Notes: generated from the letters alone by a model not told the origin. A stretch of 64,000 bases of DNA from Pseudoxanthomonas sp. 3HH-4 (GCF_006716465.1 NZ_VFPB01000002.1:62001-126000), one strand, 5' to 3'. Positions 50,696 through 61,270 are shown, numbered from the stretch's first letter. Numbers and translations: made by a program.

Positions 50696-53344
50696 TCAGA
50701 GCGTGCGCTGCACTTCGATGCGCTCGAAGCACTCGATCTGGTCGCCCGGCTGGACGTCGTTGTAGGCCTTCACGCCGATGCCGCACTCGGTGCCGTTGCG
50801 CACTTCGTCGACGTTCTCCTTGAAGCGTCGCAGCGATTCCAGTTCGCCCTCGAACACCACCGTGCTGGCGCGCAGCACGCGGATCGGCTTGTTCCGCTTG
50901 ACCGTGCCCTCGACCACCATGCAGCCCGCGACCGCGCCGAACTTGGAGCTGCGGAACACGTCGCGCACTTCGGCGATGCCGATGATCTCTTCGCGGATCT
51001 CCACGCCCAGCAGACCCGATGCCACCTGCTTCACCTGGTCGATCACGTCATAGATGATCGAGAAGTAGCGCAGGTCCACGCCGTTGGCTTCGATGATGCG
51101 ACGCGCGGAGGCGTCGGCACGCACGTTGAAGCCGATGACCGTGGCCTTGGAGGTGACCGCCGAGTTGGCGTCGGACTCGGTGATGCCGCCCACGCCGGAG
51201 CTGATGATGTTGATGCGGATCGATTCGTTGGACAGCGCGGTCAGCGAATGGCGCAGCGCCTCCACCGAGCCCTGCACGTCGGCCTTGATGATCAGGTTGA
51301 GGCTGAGCTGGCCTTCGCCCTTGCCCAGCTGCGCCATGATGTCTTCCATGCGGCTGCCGGCGGACTGGACCAGGCGCGACTCGCGGCGCTTGGCGTCACG
51401 CTGCTGCGCCACGTCCTTGGCCAGGCGCTCGTCCTCGACCACCACGAAGTCGTCGCCGGCTTCGGGCACGCCCGACAGGCCGAGCACCTGCACGGGGATG
51501 GAGGGACCGGCCGACGGCGGCTGGGCGCCGGTCTCGTCGAACAGCGCACGCACGCGGCCGTACTGGACGCCGCAGACCAGGTAGTCGCCCTTCTTCAGCG
51601 TGCCCTGCTGCACCAGCACCGTCGCAACCGGGCCACGGCCCTTGTCCAGCGAGGATTCGATGACCACGCCGCTGGCGCGGCCGTCTTCGACCGACTTCAG
51701 TTCCAGCAGTTCGGCCTGGATGGAGATGGCGTCCAGCAGGTTGTCCACGCCCTGGCCGGTCTTGGCCGAGATCTCGACCATCTGGGTGTCGCCACCGAAG
51801 TCTTCGGCGACCACTTCCTCGGCCAGCAGCTCGTTCTTCACGCGCAGCGGATCGGCGTCGGACTTGTCGATCTTGTTCACCGCCACGATCAGCGGCACCT
51901 TGGCCGCCTTGGCGTGCTGGATGGCTTCGCGGGTCTGCGGCATCACGCCGTCGTCCGCCGCGACCACCAGCACCACGATGTCGGTCAGCTTGGCGCCACG
52001 GGCGCGCATCGCGGTGAACGCGGCATGGCCCGGGGTGTCGAGGAAGCTGATGACGCCCTTCGGCGTTTCAACGTGGTAGGCGCCGATGTGCTGGGTGATG
52101 CCGCCGGCTTCGCCGCTGGCGATCTTGGTGCGGCGGATGTAGTCCAGCAGCGAGGTCTTGCCGTGGTCGACGTGGCCCATGATGGTGACCACCGGCGGAC
52201 GCGCGACCTTCTCGCCCTGCTGCTCTTCAGAATGCGCCAGCAGTTCGTTCTCGACGTCGTTGGCGTCGGCACGGACGGCCTTGTGGCCCAGTTCCTCGGT
52301 GATCAGCGCGGCGGTGTCATGGTCGATGGACTGGGTGATGGTAGCCATCACGCCCATCTTGAACAGCGCCTTCACCACGTCGCCGCCCTTCAGCGCGAGC
52401 TTCTGCGCCAGGTCGGCCACGGTAATGGTCTCGCCGATGGCCACTTCACGCACGATCGGCGCGGTCGGACGCTCGAAACCGTGCGCACCGCCGCCACCGC
52501 GGCTCTGCTCATGGCGGCGCGGCGGCTTGGGCTTGCCGCGCGAAGCGCCGCGACGGGCACGGTCGGCAGCGGACAGGTGCAACTGGCCCGCGAAGCGGCT
52601 GGTGTTGTCGTCGTCTTCGACGCCGGCCACCATCGCATGCGAGCCACGGGTCTTGTGCTTGGCGGCCGCGGCATTGTTGCGGTCGTCGGTGCGCGGCGGA
52701 TCCTTGCGCACGACCATCTTGGGCACGTGGTGGCCCGGGGTGGCCGGCTTCGCCGGGCGCGCGGGTTCGTCACCGTCCACGGCGACGGCACCGGCGGCCA
52801 GTGCCGCTGCCTCGGCATCGGCCTGCGCACGCGCGGCCTCCGCTTCGGCGCGGGCGGCGGCTTCTTCCTGGCGGCGGCGCTCGAGCTCTTCGGCGCGCTT
52901 GGCGTCTTCCTGGGCCAGGCGCTGCTGTTCGTCGAGGTTGCGCTGGCGGGATTCTTCCAGCTTGCGCAGGATCTCGGCACGTTCCGGATCCGGTTCGTTC
53001 TGCCAGTTGGTGCTGACGGATTCGGCGTCGGTCGGCTTCACGTAGGTGCGCTTCTGGCGCACTTCCACGTTCACCGTGGTCTTGCTGCGGCCGGCCGCGA
53101 CGGTCACTTCCTGCACCTTGCGGCGATTCAGCGTGATCTTCTTGGATCCGGCATCATCCGCGGCGGCATCGCTCTTGCCGTGGGAACGCTTGAGGAAGCC
53201 GAGCAGCTTCACTTTTTCCATGCTGGTCACGACCTGGTCGGGACCGCTGAAGCTCATCCCGGCCTCGGCCAGTTGCTCCAGGAGTTTCTCGACCGGCGTA
53301 TTGACCAGTTCAGCGAGCTTGCGGATGGTGGTTTGCTGCGACAT
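50696..53344 (-). CDS. infB: Translation initiation factor IF-2
   Basis: An 882-residue GTPase that brings initiator tRNA to the 30S subunit. The N-terminal IF2_N domain starts [21 protein letters not shown] long charged helical region ([20 protein letters not shown]) and a second IF2_N copy follow. The G domain begins near residue 389: [34 protein letters not shown], and [13 protein letters not shown]. The C-terminal domains include [18 protein letters not shown] and [17 protein letters not shown]. The infB-rbfA order is the standard one. Confidence 0.97.
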   Translation of the reverse strand: MSQQTTIRKLAELVNTPVEKLLEQLAEAGMSFSGPDQVVTSMEKVKLLGFLKRSHGKSDAAADDAGSKKITLNRRKVQEVTVAAGRSKTTVNVEVRQKRTYVKPTDAESVSTNWQNEPDPERAEILRKLEESRQRNLDEQQRLAQEDAKRAEELERRRQEEAAARAEAEAARAQADAEAAALAAGAVAVDGDEPARPAKPATPGHHVPKMVVRKDPPRTDDRNNAAAAKHKTRGSHAMVAGVEDDDNTSRFAGQLHLSAADRARRGASRGKPKPPRRHEQSRGGGGAHGFERPTAPIVREVAIGETITVADLAQKLALKGGDVVKALFKMGVMATITQSIDHDTAALITEELGHKAVRADANDVENELLAHSEEQQGEKVARPPVVTIMGHVDHGKTSLLDYIRRTKIASGEAGGITQHIGAYHVETPKGVISFLDTPGHAAFTAMRARGAKLTDIVVLVVAADDGVMPQTREAIQHAKAAKVPLIVAVNKIDKSDADPLRVKNELLAEEVVAEDFGGDTQMVEISAKTGQGVDNLLDAISIQAELLELKSVEDGRASGVVIESSLDKGRGPVATVLVQQGTLKKGDYLVCGVQYGRVRALFDETGAQPPSAGPSIPVQVLGLSGVPEAGDDFVVVEDERLAKDVAQQRDAKRRESRLVQSAGSRMEDIMAQLGKGEGQLSLNLIIKADVQGSVEALRHSLTALSNESIRINIISSGVGGITESDANSAVTSKATVIGFNVRADASARRIIEANGVDLRYFSIIYDVIDQVKQVASGLLGVEIREEIIGIAEVRDVFRSSKFGAVAGCMVVEGTVKRNKPIRVLRASTVVFEGELESLRRFKENVDEVRNGTECGIGVKAYNDVQPGDQIECFERIEVQRTL

Positions 53345-53486
53345 TCGGATCCTAGGTTGGGTGTTGCGCCCCCCCGGTGGTGGTGGGGCAACCCTGTTCA
53401 AGAGGGGGAATTCTAAGCCCTGAGGGTGCCAGGGCGGTGTTCATGGGTGGCTCATGCGCCGCGTCCCAGGCAAGCCCGGGGGGCGC

Positions 53487-54998
53487 TCATTCGCCGCGCT
53501 CCAGACGGGCGATTTCCTCGGCGCGGGCGGCCAGGATCAGCGCCGCGGCGCGGCCCTCGTCCAGTCCCTCGATGCCGAACTCGACCACTTCGTCGGCGGC
53601 CAGGTCGGACAGGTCCTCGCTGGTGCGGACGCCGTGCGAGGCCAGCGCGAACGCCGTCTCTTCATCCATGCCTTCCAGCGCCAGCAGGTCCTCGGCCGGA
53701 TGGTCGTCCTCCAGGCCCTCTTCCTCGGCCAGCGCCTCGTTCAGCAGTGCGTCGCGGGCGCGCGAGCGCAGTTCCTCGACGATGTCCTCGTCGAAGCCCT
53801 CGACGGCCAGCAGTTCGCCGACCGGCACGTAGGCGATTTCCTCGACCGTGCTGAAGCCCTCGGCGACCAGGATGGCGGCGATTTCCTCGTCCACTTCCAG
53901 CTTGTCCATGAACAACTGGCGGGCGACGGCCTGTTCGGCCTCGCTCTTGGCCTGCACCTGGTCGGCGGTCATGACGTTGAGCTGCCAGCCGGTCAGGCGG
54001 CTGGCCAGGCGCACGTTCTGGCCGCCCTTGCCGATGGCCTGCGCCAGGCGGTCTTCCGCCACGGCGAGATCCATCGAGTGCTTCTCTTCATCGACGATGA
54101 TGGACTGCACTTCCGCCGGCGCCATCGCATTGATGACGAAGGTGGCCGGATTGTCGTTCCACAGCACGATATCCACGCGCTCGCCGTTCAGCTCGTTGCT
54201 GACGGCCTGCACGCGCGAACCGCGCATGCCGATGCAGGCACCGATGGGATCGGTACGGGTGTCGTGCGCGAGCACGGCGATCTTGGCGCGGTCACCCGGG
54301 TCGCGTGCGCAGGCCTTGATCTCGACCAGGCCCTGGCCCACTTCCGGTACTTCCAGCTTGAACAGCTCGATCATGAACTCCGGTGCGGCGCGGCTGATGA
54401 ACAGCTGCGGGCCGCGCGGTTCGTAACGCACGTCGAACAGGTAGCCGCGGACGCGGTCGCCAGCGCGCAGCACGTCGCGCGGGATGCCCTTGTCCTTGGG
54501 GATGAAGGCTTCGGCGTTGCCGCCCAGGTCCACGTAGATGTTGCCGCGCTCGGCACGCTTGACCACGCCGGTGACCAGTTCGCCCACGCGATCCTTCCAG
54601 GCATCGACCACCTGCGCGCGCTCGGCTTCGCGGACGCGCTGCACGATGACCTGCTTGGCCGCCTGCGCGGCGATGCGGCCGAAATCGGGGTTCTCGATCT
54701 TCTCTTCGATCCAGTCGCCCACTTCGGCGCCTTCGGCTTCGTCCTCGGCATCCATCAGGCGGATCTGGCGATCCGGCGATTCCATCACCACGTCATCGGC
54801 CACCACTTCCCAGCGGCGGAATGTCTCGTAGCTGCCGTCCTTGTGGTCGATGGTGACGCGCACCTGCACGTCCTGGTCCATGTAGCGCTTCTTGGCCGCG
54901 GACGCCAAGGCGGCCTCGATGGCATCGAAGATGACTTCGCGCGGCACGCCCTTTTCGTTGGCCACCGCATCCACGACCAGCAACAATTCCTTACTCAT
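53487..54998 (-). CDS. nusA: Transcription termination/antitermination factor NusA
   Basis: A 503-residue factor controlling pausing, termination and antitermination. It has the N-terminal domain MSKELLLVVDAVANEKGVPR, S1 (GELVTGVVKRAERGNIYVDL), KH1 (DPIGACIGMRGSRVQAVSNE) and KH2 (EDRLAQAIGKGGQNVRLASR), and two C-terminal acidic helix-hairpin-helix repeats (EEIAYVPVGELLAVEGFDED; EDLLALEGMDEETAFALASH). rimP ends three bases before it. Confidence 0.97.
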   Translation of the reverse strand: MSKELLLVVDAVANEKGVPREVIFDAIEAALASAAKKRYMDQDVQVRVTIDHKDGSYETFRRWEVVADDVVMESPDRQIRLMDAEDEAEGAEVGDWIEEKIENPDFGRIAAQAAKQVIVQRVREAERAQVVDAWKDRVGELVTGVVKRAERGNIYVDLGGNAEAFIPKDKGIPRDVLRAGDRVRGYLFDVRYEPRGPQLFISRAAPEFMIELFKLEVPEVGQGLVEIKACARDPGDRAKIAVLAHDTRTDPIGACIGMRGSRVQAVSNELNGERVDIVLWNDNPATFVINAMAPAEVQSIIVDEEKHSMDLAVAEDRLAQAIGKGGQNVRLASRLTGWQLNVMTADQVQAKSEAEQAVARQLFMDKLEVDEEIAAILVAEGFSTVEEIAYVPVGELLAVEGFDEDIVEELRSRARDALLNEALAEEEGLEDDHPAEDLLALEGMDEETAFALASHGVRTSEDLSDLAADEVVEFGIEGLDEGRAAALILAARAEEIARLERGE

Positions 54999-55001
54999 TG
55001 A

Positions 55002-55616
55002 TCACTCCGCGCGCGGCTTGCGGGCCGCCGGTTGGTTGGGTTTTCTCTTGGCTTGCTTGGCAGGCGCGCGCTTGGCGTCGCCCGCCTTCTTGGCACCGGC
55101 CTTGCGGCCACCACCGGGCTTCTCGGGCGCCAGGCCCAGCGCAGCCCAATCGGGGACCAGGCGCGCCTTGTCGATATTATCGAACGCCACCGTCATTTCC
55201 GCGTCGTCCAGCGCAAACACGATGTCCTCACCTTCGATGCGGCTGATCGTGCCCTGCAACCGGCGGCGACGCTCCTGCGGGAGCTTCAGCACCACCTTGG
55301 CCGATTCGCCGACGAAGCGTGCGAAATGCGCCAGCTGGAACAGCGGACGGTCCACGCCGGGCGAGGAGACTTCCAGCGTGTAATTGCCGGTGATCGGGTC
55401 CTCGACGTCGAGCTGTGCCGACACTTCACGGCTCACCGCTTCGCAGTCCTCGATGTTGACGTGCCGCGTGGCGCGCTCGGCTTCCTGCACGTCGATGTAC
55501 AGGCGCACCGTGGCGCCGCCGGGGGCGGGCAGATATTCGATGCCGAGCAACTCAACGCCCAGTGCCTGGACGGTGGGAGCCAGCAGGTTGGCGATGTCGT
55601 TGGCCTTGTCGCTCAC
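55002..55616 (-). CDS. rimP: Ribosome maturation factor RimP with a basic tail
   Basis: A 204-residue protein starting at GTG 55616 (residues [10 protein letters not shown]). RimP is about 150 residues in E. coli. The N-terminal and SH3-like domains match ([55 protein letters not shown]). From about residue 165 a Lys/Ala/Gly-rich tail ([20 protein letters not shown]) adds about 40 residues. It may bind RNA. Confidence 0.95.
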   Translation of the reverse strand: MSDKANDIANLLAPTVQALGVELLGIEYLPAPGGATVRLYIDVQEAERATRHVNIEDCEAVSREVSAQLDVEDPITGNYTLEVSSPGVDRPLFQLAHFARFVGESAKVVLKLPQERRRRLQGTISRIEGEDIVFALDDAEMTVAFDNIDKARLVPDWAALGLAPEKPGGGRKAGAKKAGDAKRAPAKQAKRKPNQPAARKPRAE

Positions 55617-55660
55617 GGGTTCGCTGCCAATGGTTCGTGGTGTTGCGTGCCGCTGAAACA

Positions 55661-55687
55661 GACAAGGGGCCCGATGGGCCCCTTGTC
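55661..55687 (-). terminator. Perfect hairpin between the initiator tRNA and rimP
   Basis: GACAAGGGGCCC-GAT-GGGCCCCTTGTC, a perfect 12-base stem with a three-base loop. It lies between the tRNA and rimP on the minus strand and is followed by TGTTT only. It could be a partial terminator or an RNA-processing site that separates the tRNA from the mRNA (inference). Confidence 0.7.
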
Positions 55688-55783
55688 CGATACGCTGGAT
55701 GTCGGTGCAACGACGGGAACATGCGTCGTTGCGTGCCCAGGTTTTTCGTCGGCCGCCTGTACTCAGACGGCCTCGGACAAACA

Positions 55784-55860
55784 TGGTAGCGGGGGCAGGA
55801 TTTGAACCTGCGACCTTCGGGTTATGAGCCCGACGAGCTGCCAGACTGCTCCACCCCGCA
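55784..55860 (-). tRNA. Initiator tRNA-fMet (CAU)
   Basis: A 77-base tRNA with CCA encoded. The anticodon CAU is in GGGCUCAUAACCC, so the anticodon stem has three consecutive G:C pairs. The D-stem has A11:U24. The acceptor first pair is U1:U72, unpaired, as initiator tRNAs require. All three are initiator marks, not elongator ones. It is upstream of rimP-nusA-infB, the same place as metY in E. coli. Confidence 0.95.
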
Positions 55861-55871
55861 GCAGAAGCGAA

Positions 55872-55900
55872 ATTATGATGAATACGCCGGTGCATTGCAA
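55872..55900 (-). promoter_or_regulatory. Sigma-70 promoter of the tRNA-fMet/rimP operon
   Basis: On the minus strand TTGCAA (55895-55900), a 17-base spacer, and CATAAT (55872-55877). The start would be near 55866, a few bases before the tRNA. It is the only strong promoter match upstream of rimP-nusA-infB. Confidence 0.75.
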
Positions 55901-55985
55901 GCCTTGTCATGCACCAACTTGAAACATCGCGTTCATCGCGCGTCGCCGGCAGCCTTTCTCCGGCGGTAACTCCTGTCGCGTACGG

Positions 55986-57449
55986 TCAGCCGGCGAACGC
56001 CAGCTTGCACCACGCCATGATCGGATTCCATGCGACGCCCAGCGCCAGCAAGGCCAGTGCATTGACGCCGAATACCAGCGGCACCACGCGGTCCGCCCGG
56101 GGCGGCGGAATTTCGCCCACCGGCTCGTCGAAGTACATCACCTTGATCACGCGCAGGTAGTAGAAAGCACCGATCACCGCGCACAGCACGCCGACGATGG
56201 CCAGCCACAGGAAGCCGCCATTGACCGCCGCGCCGAGCACGACCAGCTTGGCCCAGAAGCCCAGGAACGGCGGTACGCCGGCCAGCGACGCCATCACGCA
56301 CAGTACCAGGCCCGCCTGCCACGGATTGCGCGCGTTCAGGCCCTTGAAGTCGTCGATCCGGTCGGCCTCAAAGCCCTGGCGGGACAGCACGATGATCGCG
56401 CCGAACGCCGCCGCCGACATGATCGAGTAGCTGATCGCGTAAAACAGTGCCGCCGAGTACCCCGCTTCGCCGCCGCCAGCGAAGCCGACCAGCAGGAAGC
56501 CGACATGCGACACCGTGGAGTACGCCAGCATGCGCTTCAGGTTGGTCTGCGCGATGGCGATCACGTTGCCGATCACCAGCGACGCCGCTGCCAGTCCCGC
56601 CAGCAGCCATTGCCACTGCGCTGCGGCCGGGCCCACGCCATCCTGCAGCAGGCGGAATGCCATGCCGAAGGCGGCCAGCTTCGGTGCTGCGCTGATGAAC
56701 AGCGTCACCGGCGTCGAGGCGCCCTGGTAGACGTCGGGCAGCCACATGTGGAACGGTGCCGCGCCCAGCTTGAAAGCCACGCCTGCCACCATGAACACCA
56801 CGCCGGTCAGCAACAGCATGCGCTGCTCGCCGCCTCCGCCCAGGGCAGCTCCGGTCGCATCGAAGATCGCCGGCAGGTGCAGCGAGCCGGTCGCGCCATA
56901 CACCAGCGACATGCCGTACAGCAGCAGGCCCGAGGCCAGCGAGCCCAGCACGATGTACTTCATCGCCGCCTCGGTGGCCAAGCCGTCGTCGCGGTTCAAC
57001 GCGACCAGCGCGTACGAGCACAGCGCCAGCAGTTCCAGGCCCAGGTAGACCATGACCAGACTGCCGGCGGACACCATCATCATCATGCCGGCGGTGGCGA
57101 ACATCACCAGCACCGGCGCCTCGCCCGGATACAGGTTGCGTTCGCGCAGGTACGGCCAGCCATAGACCAGCGACAGCGCGCTCACCGCGACGATCACGAC
57201 CTTGCTGACGTCGGCCAGCGTGTCGCGCACGAACATTCCGCTGAACACGCTGCCCTGCCCGCCCACGCCCGTCGCCAGCATCCAGACCACGGCAGCCATG
57301 ACGACCAGCGCCAGCGCATGGGTGATGAAGCGGCGGGCGTTGTCCAGGAACAGGTCGAGCATCAGCAGGGCGAACGCGCCGCCGATCAAGGTCAGTTCGG
57401 GCAGCAGCGGCTGCAGGTCGGCGGCGGAGATGGGCATCGGCGTCGTCAT
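55986..57449 (-). CDS. nuoN: NADH-quinone oxidoreductase subunit N
   Basis: A 487-residue antiporter-like subunit of complex I, about 14 membrane helices. Hallmarks: GLELLALCSYALVALNRDDG, the helix-broken GVAFKLGAAPFHMWLPDVYQ with its essential Lys, and MLAYSTVSHVGFLLVGFAGG. The last gene of the nuo operon, ending 125 bases before the tRNA. Confidence 0.96.
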   Translation of the reverse strand: MTTPMPISAADLQPLLPELTLIGGAFALLMLDLFLDNARRFITHALALVVMAAVVWMLATGVGGQGSVFSGMFVRDTLADVSKVVIVAVSALSLVYGWPYLRERNLYPGEAPVLVMFATAGMMMMVSAGSLVMVYLGLELLALCSYALVALNRDDGLATEAAMKYIVLGSLASGLLLYGMSLVYGATGSLHLPAIFDATGAALGGGGEQRMLLLTGVVFMVAGVAFKLGAAPFHMWLPDVYQGASTPVTLFISAAPKLAAFGMAFRLLQDGVGPAAAQWQWLLAGLAAASLVIGNVIAIAQTNLKRMLAYSTVSHVGFLLVGFAGGGEAGYSAALFYAISYSIMSAAAFGAIIVLSRQGFEADRIDDFKGLNARNPWQAGLVLCVMASLAGVPPFLGFWAKLVVLGAAVNGGFLWLAIVGVLCAVIGAFYYLRVIKVMYFDEPVGEIPPPRADRVVPLVFGVNALALLALGVAWNPIMAWCKLAFAG

Positions 57450-57458
57450 GGTTCTTCC

Positions 57459-58970
57459 TTACAGCTTGCTGTTGGCGAGCTGCATCGCCAGTTGCGCGAT
57501 CGACGGCTCCATCAGGTCCGTCAGCGGCTTGGGATACACGCCCAGCGCCAGCACGCAGACGGCGAAACCGCCCAGTACCAATGCCTCGCGCAGGGACACG
57601 TCCTTCAGCTCGGCCACGTGGGCGTTGGCCACGTCGCCGAGGATCACGCGCTTGACCAGCCACAGCGTATAGGCCGCACCGATCACCAGCGTGGTGGCGG
57701 CGAAGAAGGCCATCAGCGGATGCAACTGGAACGAAGCCAGGATGACCATGAACTCGCCGACGAAGCCACTGGTGCCCGGCAGGCCGGAGTTGGCCATGCT
57801 GAACAGGATGAAGAACGCGCCGAACCACGGCATCGTATTGATGACACCGCCGTAGTCCTTGATCATGCGGGTGTGCATGCGGTCGTACAGCACGCCGACG
57901 CAGGTGAACATGGCGCCGGAAATGAAGCCGTGGCTGATCATCTGCACCATCGCCCCCTGCAGACCCAGGCGCGCGCCATCCAGGTTGCCGGCGTCGCGCA
58001 CCAGGCTGAAGGCGATGAAGATGCCCAGGGTGACGAAGCCCATGTGCGAAACCGACGAATAGGCGATCAGCTTCTTCATGTCGTCCTGCACCAACGCTAC
58101 CAGGCCGACATACACCACGGCGATGAGCGACAGCACGATGACGAACATGGCCCACTCATGGCCGGCGTCGGGGACGATCGGCAGGCTGAAGCGCAGCAGG
58201 CCGTAACCGCCGATCTTCAGCGCGATCGCCGCCAGGATCACTGAGCCCGCGGTCGGGGCCTCCACGTGCGCATCCGGCAGCCAGGTGTGCACCGGGAACA
58301 TCGGGATCTTCACCGCGAACGCAATCAGGAACGCGAAGAACAGCCACATCTGTTCCTTCGCGTTCAACGGCAGCGCATACAGGTCGGCCAGCTGGAAGCT
58401 GCCGCCCTTGATGTACAGATACACCAGGCCGACCAGCATCAACACCGAACCGAGGAAGGTGTAGAGGAAGAACTTCAGCGATGCGTAGATGCGGCGCGGG
58501 CCGCCCCAGACACCGATGATCAGGAACATCGGGATCAGCATCGCCTCGAAGAACACGTAGAACAGCACCGCGTCGCTGGCCGCGAAGATGCCGTTGGTCA
58601 GGCCTTCCAGGATCAGGAACGCGGCCACGTACTGCGCCACGCGCTTGTTCACCGAACCCCACGCACCGGCCAGCGTCAGCACGGTGATCAACGTGTTGAG
58701 CAGCAGCAGCGCCACCGCGATGCCATCGGCGCCGAGGTTGTAGTGGATGTCGAAACTCGGGATCCAGGCGTGGGTTTCGATGAACTGCAGGCTCGGATTC
58801 GCGTAATCGAAGCCGGTCAGCAGGCCGAGGCTGGCCACGAACGTCAGCACCGCGACCAGCAGACCCAGCCAGCGGGCGGCATCGGCCCGGGCGTTGCCCA
58901 GGGCAAGCACCAGCGCGCCACCCAGGATGGGCAGCCAGATCAGAACACTAAGCAGGGGCCAGTTCGACAC
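57459..58970 (-). CDS. nuoM: NADH-quinone oxidoreductase subunit M
   Basis: A 503-residue antiporter-like subunit. GTG 58970 is the start (SNWPLLSVLIWLPILG). Key blocks: FYVFFEAMLIPMFLIIGVWG, AVKIPMFPVHTWLPDAHVEA, and LIAYSSVSHMGFVTLGIFIA. It is separated from nuoN by nine bases and from nuoL by 58. Confidence 0.97.
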   Translation of the reverse strand: MSNWPLLSVLIWLPILGGALVLALGNARADAARWLGLLVAVLTFVASLGLLTGFDYANPSLQFIETHAWIPSFDIHYNLGADGIAVALLLLNTLITVLTLAGAWGSVNKRVAQYVAAFLILEGLTNGIFAASDAVLFYVFFEAMLIPMFLIIGVWGGPRRIYASLKFFLYTFLGSVLMLVGLVYLYIKGGSFQLADLYALPLNAKEQMWLFFAFLIAFAVKIPMFPVHTWLPDAHVEAPTAGSVILAAIALKIGGYGLLRFSLPIVPDAGHEWAMFVIVLSLIAVVYVGLVALVQDDMKKLIAYSSVSHMGFVTLGIFIAFSLVRDAGNLDGARLGLQGAMVQMISHGFISGAMFTCVGVLYDRMHTRMIKDYGGVINTMPWFGAFFILFSMANSGLPGTSGFVGEFMVILASFQLHPLMAFFAATTLVIGAAYTLWLVKRVILGDVANAHVAELKDVSLREALVLGGFAVCVLALGVYPKPLTDLMEPSIAQLAMQLANSKL

Positions 58971-59028
58971 GTTGTGTTATCCGTTGAGTTCTTCGCCAGG
59001 ACGATCCGCACGCAGCGGCGTCAGGTCG

Positions 59029-61263
59029 TTACTGCCAAAACTTGATGACGACGCCCAGCAGCAGGATCAGGCCGACGATCATCGCGAACGCGTAGTGGTA
59101 CAGGTAGCCGGACTGGGTCTTGCGCAGCAACTGCGCACCCAGATCGACCAGCTTCGCCGTACCGTTCACCGCCGCGCCATCGATCACGTGGCTGTCGAAG
59201 GCGCGCGACGCCTTGCCCAGTTTCACGCCACCGCCGGCAAAGCCGTTGATCCACAGGTGGTCTGCCCAGTACTTCTTGTCCAGGATGTTGGTCAGGAAAG
59301 CGCCCACCGTGCTGTTGCGGATCTTGCCCGGCAGTTCGGGCTTGAACAGGTACAGGAAGGTGGCCAACAGGAAGCCGCCCAGCGCCAGCCAGAACGGCGG
59401 CATCTGCATGCCATGGATCGCGTAGCCGACGGGCCCGTGCCAGAACTCTTCCTTCAACGACATCACAGTGTCGCGCGCCGAGATGGCCGTGGTCGGATCC
59501 AGGCGCAGGAAGTCGATCGCGCCGAGGAAGAACGGCGTGGCCTCTTGGTGCCCGGTCCAGTCCGTGCCGAACAGCATCGGGCCAATGGTGAAGAAGCCGA
59601 TGAAGATGGAGGGAATCGCCAGCAGCACCAGCGGCACCGTCACCACCCACGGGGACTCGTGCGGCTCGTGCGCACCGTGGTGCCCATGACCGTGGTCATC
59701 GTGCGCATGGTCGTCGTGCGCGTCATGCCCGTGGGCATGGTCGTCATGCGCATCGCGGAAGCGCTCCTTGCCATGGAACGTCAGGTACAACAGGCGGAAG
59801 CTGTAGAAGCTGGTGACGAACACGCCCAGCAGCACCGCCCAGTAACCGTACGTCGCGATCCATTCGCTCGGCCCCTGGTAACCCTGTGCGGCCATCACGC
59901 CCATCCCGGCCACTTTCTCGCCCACCTCGTGCGCCACGTGCTGGTGGTGCTTGGCCGCCTCAATGATGGTGTCCTTCGAGTAGAAGCCGGAGAAGAACGG
60001 GGTGCCGACCAAGGCCAGCGTGCCGATCAAGCTGGTAATCCAGGTGATCGGCATGTACTTGCGCAGGCCACCCATCTTGCGCATGTCCTGCTCGTGGTGC
60101 ATGCCGATGATGACCGAGCCGGCCGCCAGGAACAGCAGCGCCTTGAAGAAGGCGTGAGTCATCAGGTGGAATACCGCGGCCGAGTATGCCGACACGCCCA
60201 GCGCCACCGTCATGTAGCCCAGCTGCGACAACGTGGAGTACGCCACCACGCGCTTGATGTCGTTCTGCACGATGCCGATCAAGCCGGTGAACAGCGCCGT
60301 GGTCGCACCGATGAACAACACGAAATCCAGCGCCGTCTGCGACAGCTCGAACAGCGGCGACATGCGCGCCACCATGAAGATGCCGGCGGTCACCATCGTC
60401 GCCGCGTGGATCAGCGCCGAGATCGGCGTGGGGCCTTCCATCGAATCAGGCAGCCACACGTGCAACGGCACTTGAGCGGACTTACCCATCGCGCCGATGA
60501 ACAGGCAGATGCAGGTCAGCGTGGCCATCGACCAGATCACCGGCTGGTCCAGGACCTGCCAGGTTTCGCCGAACAGCGTGACCACGCCGGACCACACCGG
60601 CACGGCCTTGCCGGCCAGCATCGGCGAGTTGGCGAACACGGTCGCATAGTCCAGCGTGCCGAACATCAGCAGCACGCAGCCGATGCCGAGCAGGAAGCCG
60701 AAGTCGCCGACGCGGTTGACCAGGAACGCCTTCATGTTGGCGAAGATCGCCGTCGGGCGCTTGAACCAGAAGCCGATCAGCAGGTACGACACCAGGCCCA
60801 CGGCTTCCCAGCCGAAGAACAGCTGCAGGAAGTTGTTGCTCATCACCAGCATCAGCATGCTGAAGGTGAACAGCGAGATGTAGCTGAAGAACCGCTGGTA
60901 GCCCGGATCTTCGGACATGTAGCCGATGGTATAGATGTGCACCAGCAGCGACACGAAGGTCACCACCACCATCATCATCGCGGTCAGCTTGTCGATCATG
61001 AAACCGACGTGGCCGGTGATGTTGCCCACCTCGAAGAACGTGTAGAGGTTCTCGTTGAACGGCGATGCGCCCTGCGCCACCAGCTGGTACAGCACCCAGC
61101 AGGACAGCGCACAGCTGGTCGCCACGCCCAGGATGGTCACCGTGTGGGCACCGGCACGGCCAACGAAGCGGCCGAACAGGCCGGCGACGATGCTGCCGAG
61201 CAGTGGCGCCAGCACGATGGCCAGCAGCACGTTCTTGGAGAGGAGGACTTCCATACCGGTCAT
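59029..61263 (-). CDS. nuoL: NADH-quinone oxidoreductase subunit L
   Basis: A 744-residue antiporter-like subunit with the long lateral helix. Key blocks: FFSYISLFTFSMLMLVMSNN, LLIGFWFKRPTAIFANMKAF, GAMGKSAQVPLHVWLPDSME and HLMTHAFFKALLFLAAGSVI. It is about 130 residues longer than E. coli NuoL, mainly because of a His-rich loop (residues about 502-536, 13 His in about 30 residues) before a membrane helix. Confidence 0.96.
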   Translation of the reverse strand: MTGMEVLLSKNVLLAIVLAPLLGSIVAGLFGRFVGRAGAHTVTILGVATSCALSCWVLYQLVAQGASPFNENLYTFFEVGNITGHVGFMIDKLTAMMMVVVTFVSLLVHIYTIGYMSEDPGYQRFFSYISLFTFSMLMLVMSNNFLQLFFGWEAVGLVSYLLIGFWFKRPTAIFANMKAFLVNRVGDFGFLLGIGCVLLMFGTLDYATVFANSPMLAGKAVPVWSGVVTLFGETWQVLDQPVIWSMATLTCICLFIGAMGKSAQVPLHVWLPDSMEGPTPISALIHAATMVTAGIFMVARMSPLFELSQTALDFVLFIGATTALFTGLIGIVQNDIKRVVAYSTLSQLGYMTVALGVSAYSAAVFHLMTHAFFKALLFLAAGSVIIGMHHEQDMRKMGGLRKYMPITWITSLIGTLALVGTPFFSGFYSKDTIIEAAKHHQHVAHEVGEKVAGMGVMAAQGYQGPSEWIATYGYWAVLLGVFVTSFYSFRLLYLTFHGKERFRDAHDDHAHGHDAHDDHAHDDHGHGHHGAHEPHESPWVVTVPLVLLAIPSIFIGFFTIGPMLFGTDWTGHQEATPFFLGAIDFLRLDPTTAISARDTVMSLKEEFWHGPVGYAIHGMQMPPFWLALGGFLLATFLYLFKPELPGKIRNSTVGAFLTNILDKKYWADHLWINGFAGGGVKLGKASRAFDSHVIDGAAVNGTAKLVDLGAQLLRKTQSGYLYHYAFAMIVGLILLLGVVIKFWQ

Positions 61264-61270
61264 CGGTGCA

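Noticed and set aside
51248..53416. A 722-codon frame opposite infB, and similar long frames opposite nusA, rimP and nuoL/nuoN
   Set aside because: High-GC shadow frames. The minus-strand products are unmistakable core proteins, and the opposite translations have no domain or start signal.
55784..55860. Elongator tRNA-Met
   Set aside because: The GGG/CCC anticodon stem, A11:U24 and unpaired 1:72 positions mark it as the initiator.
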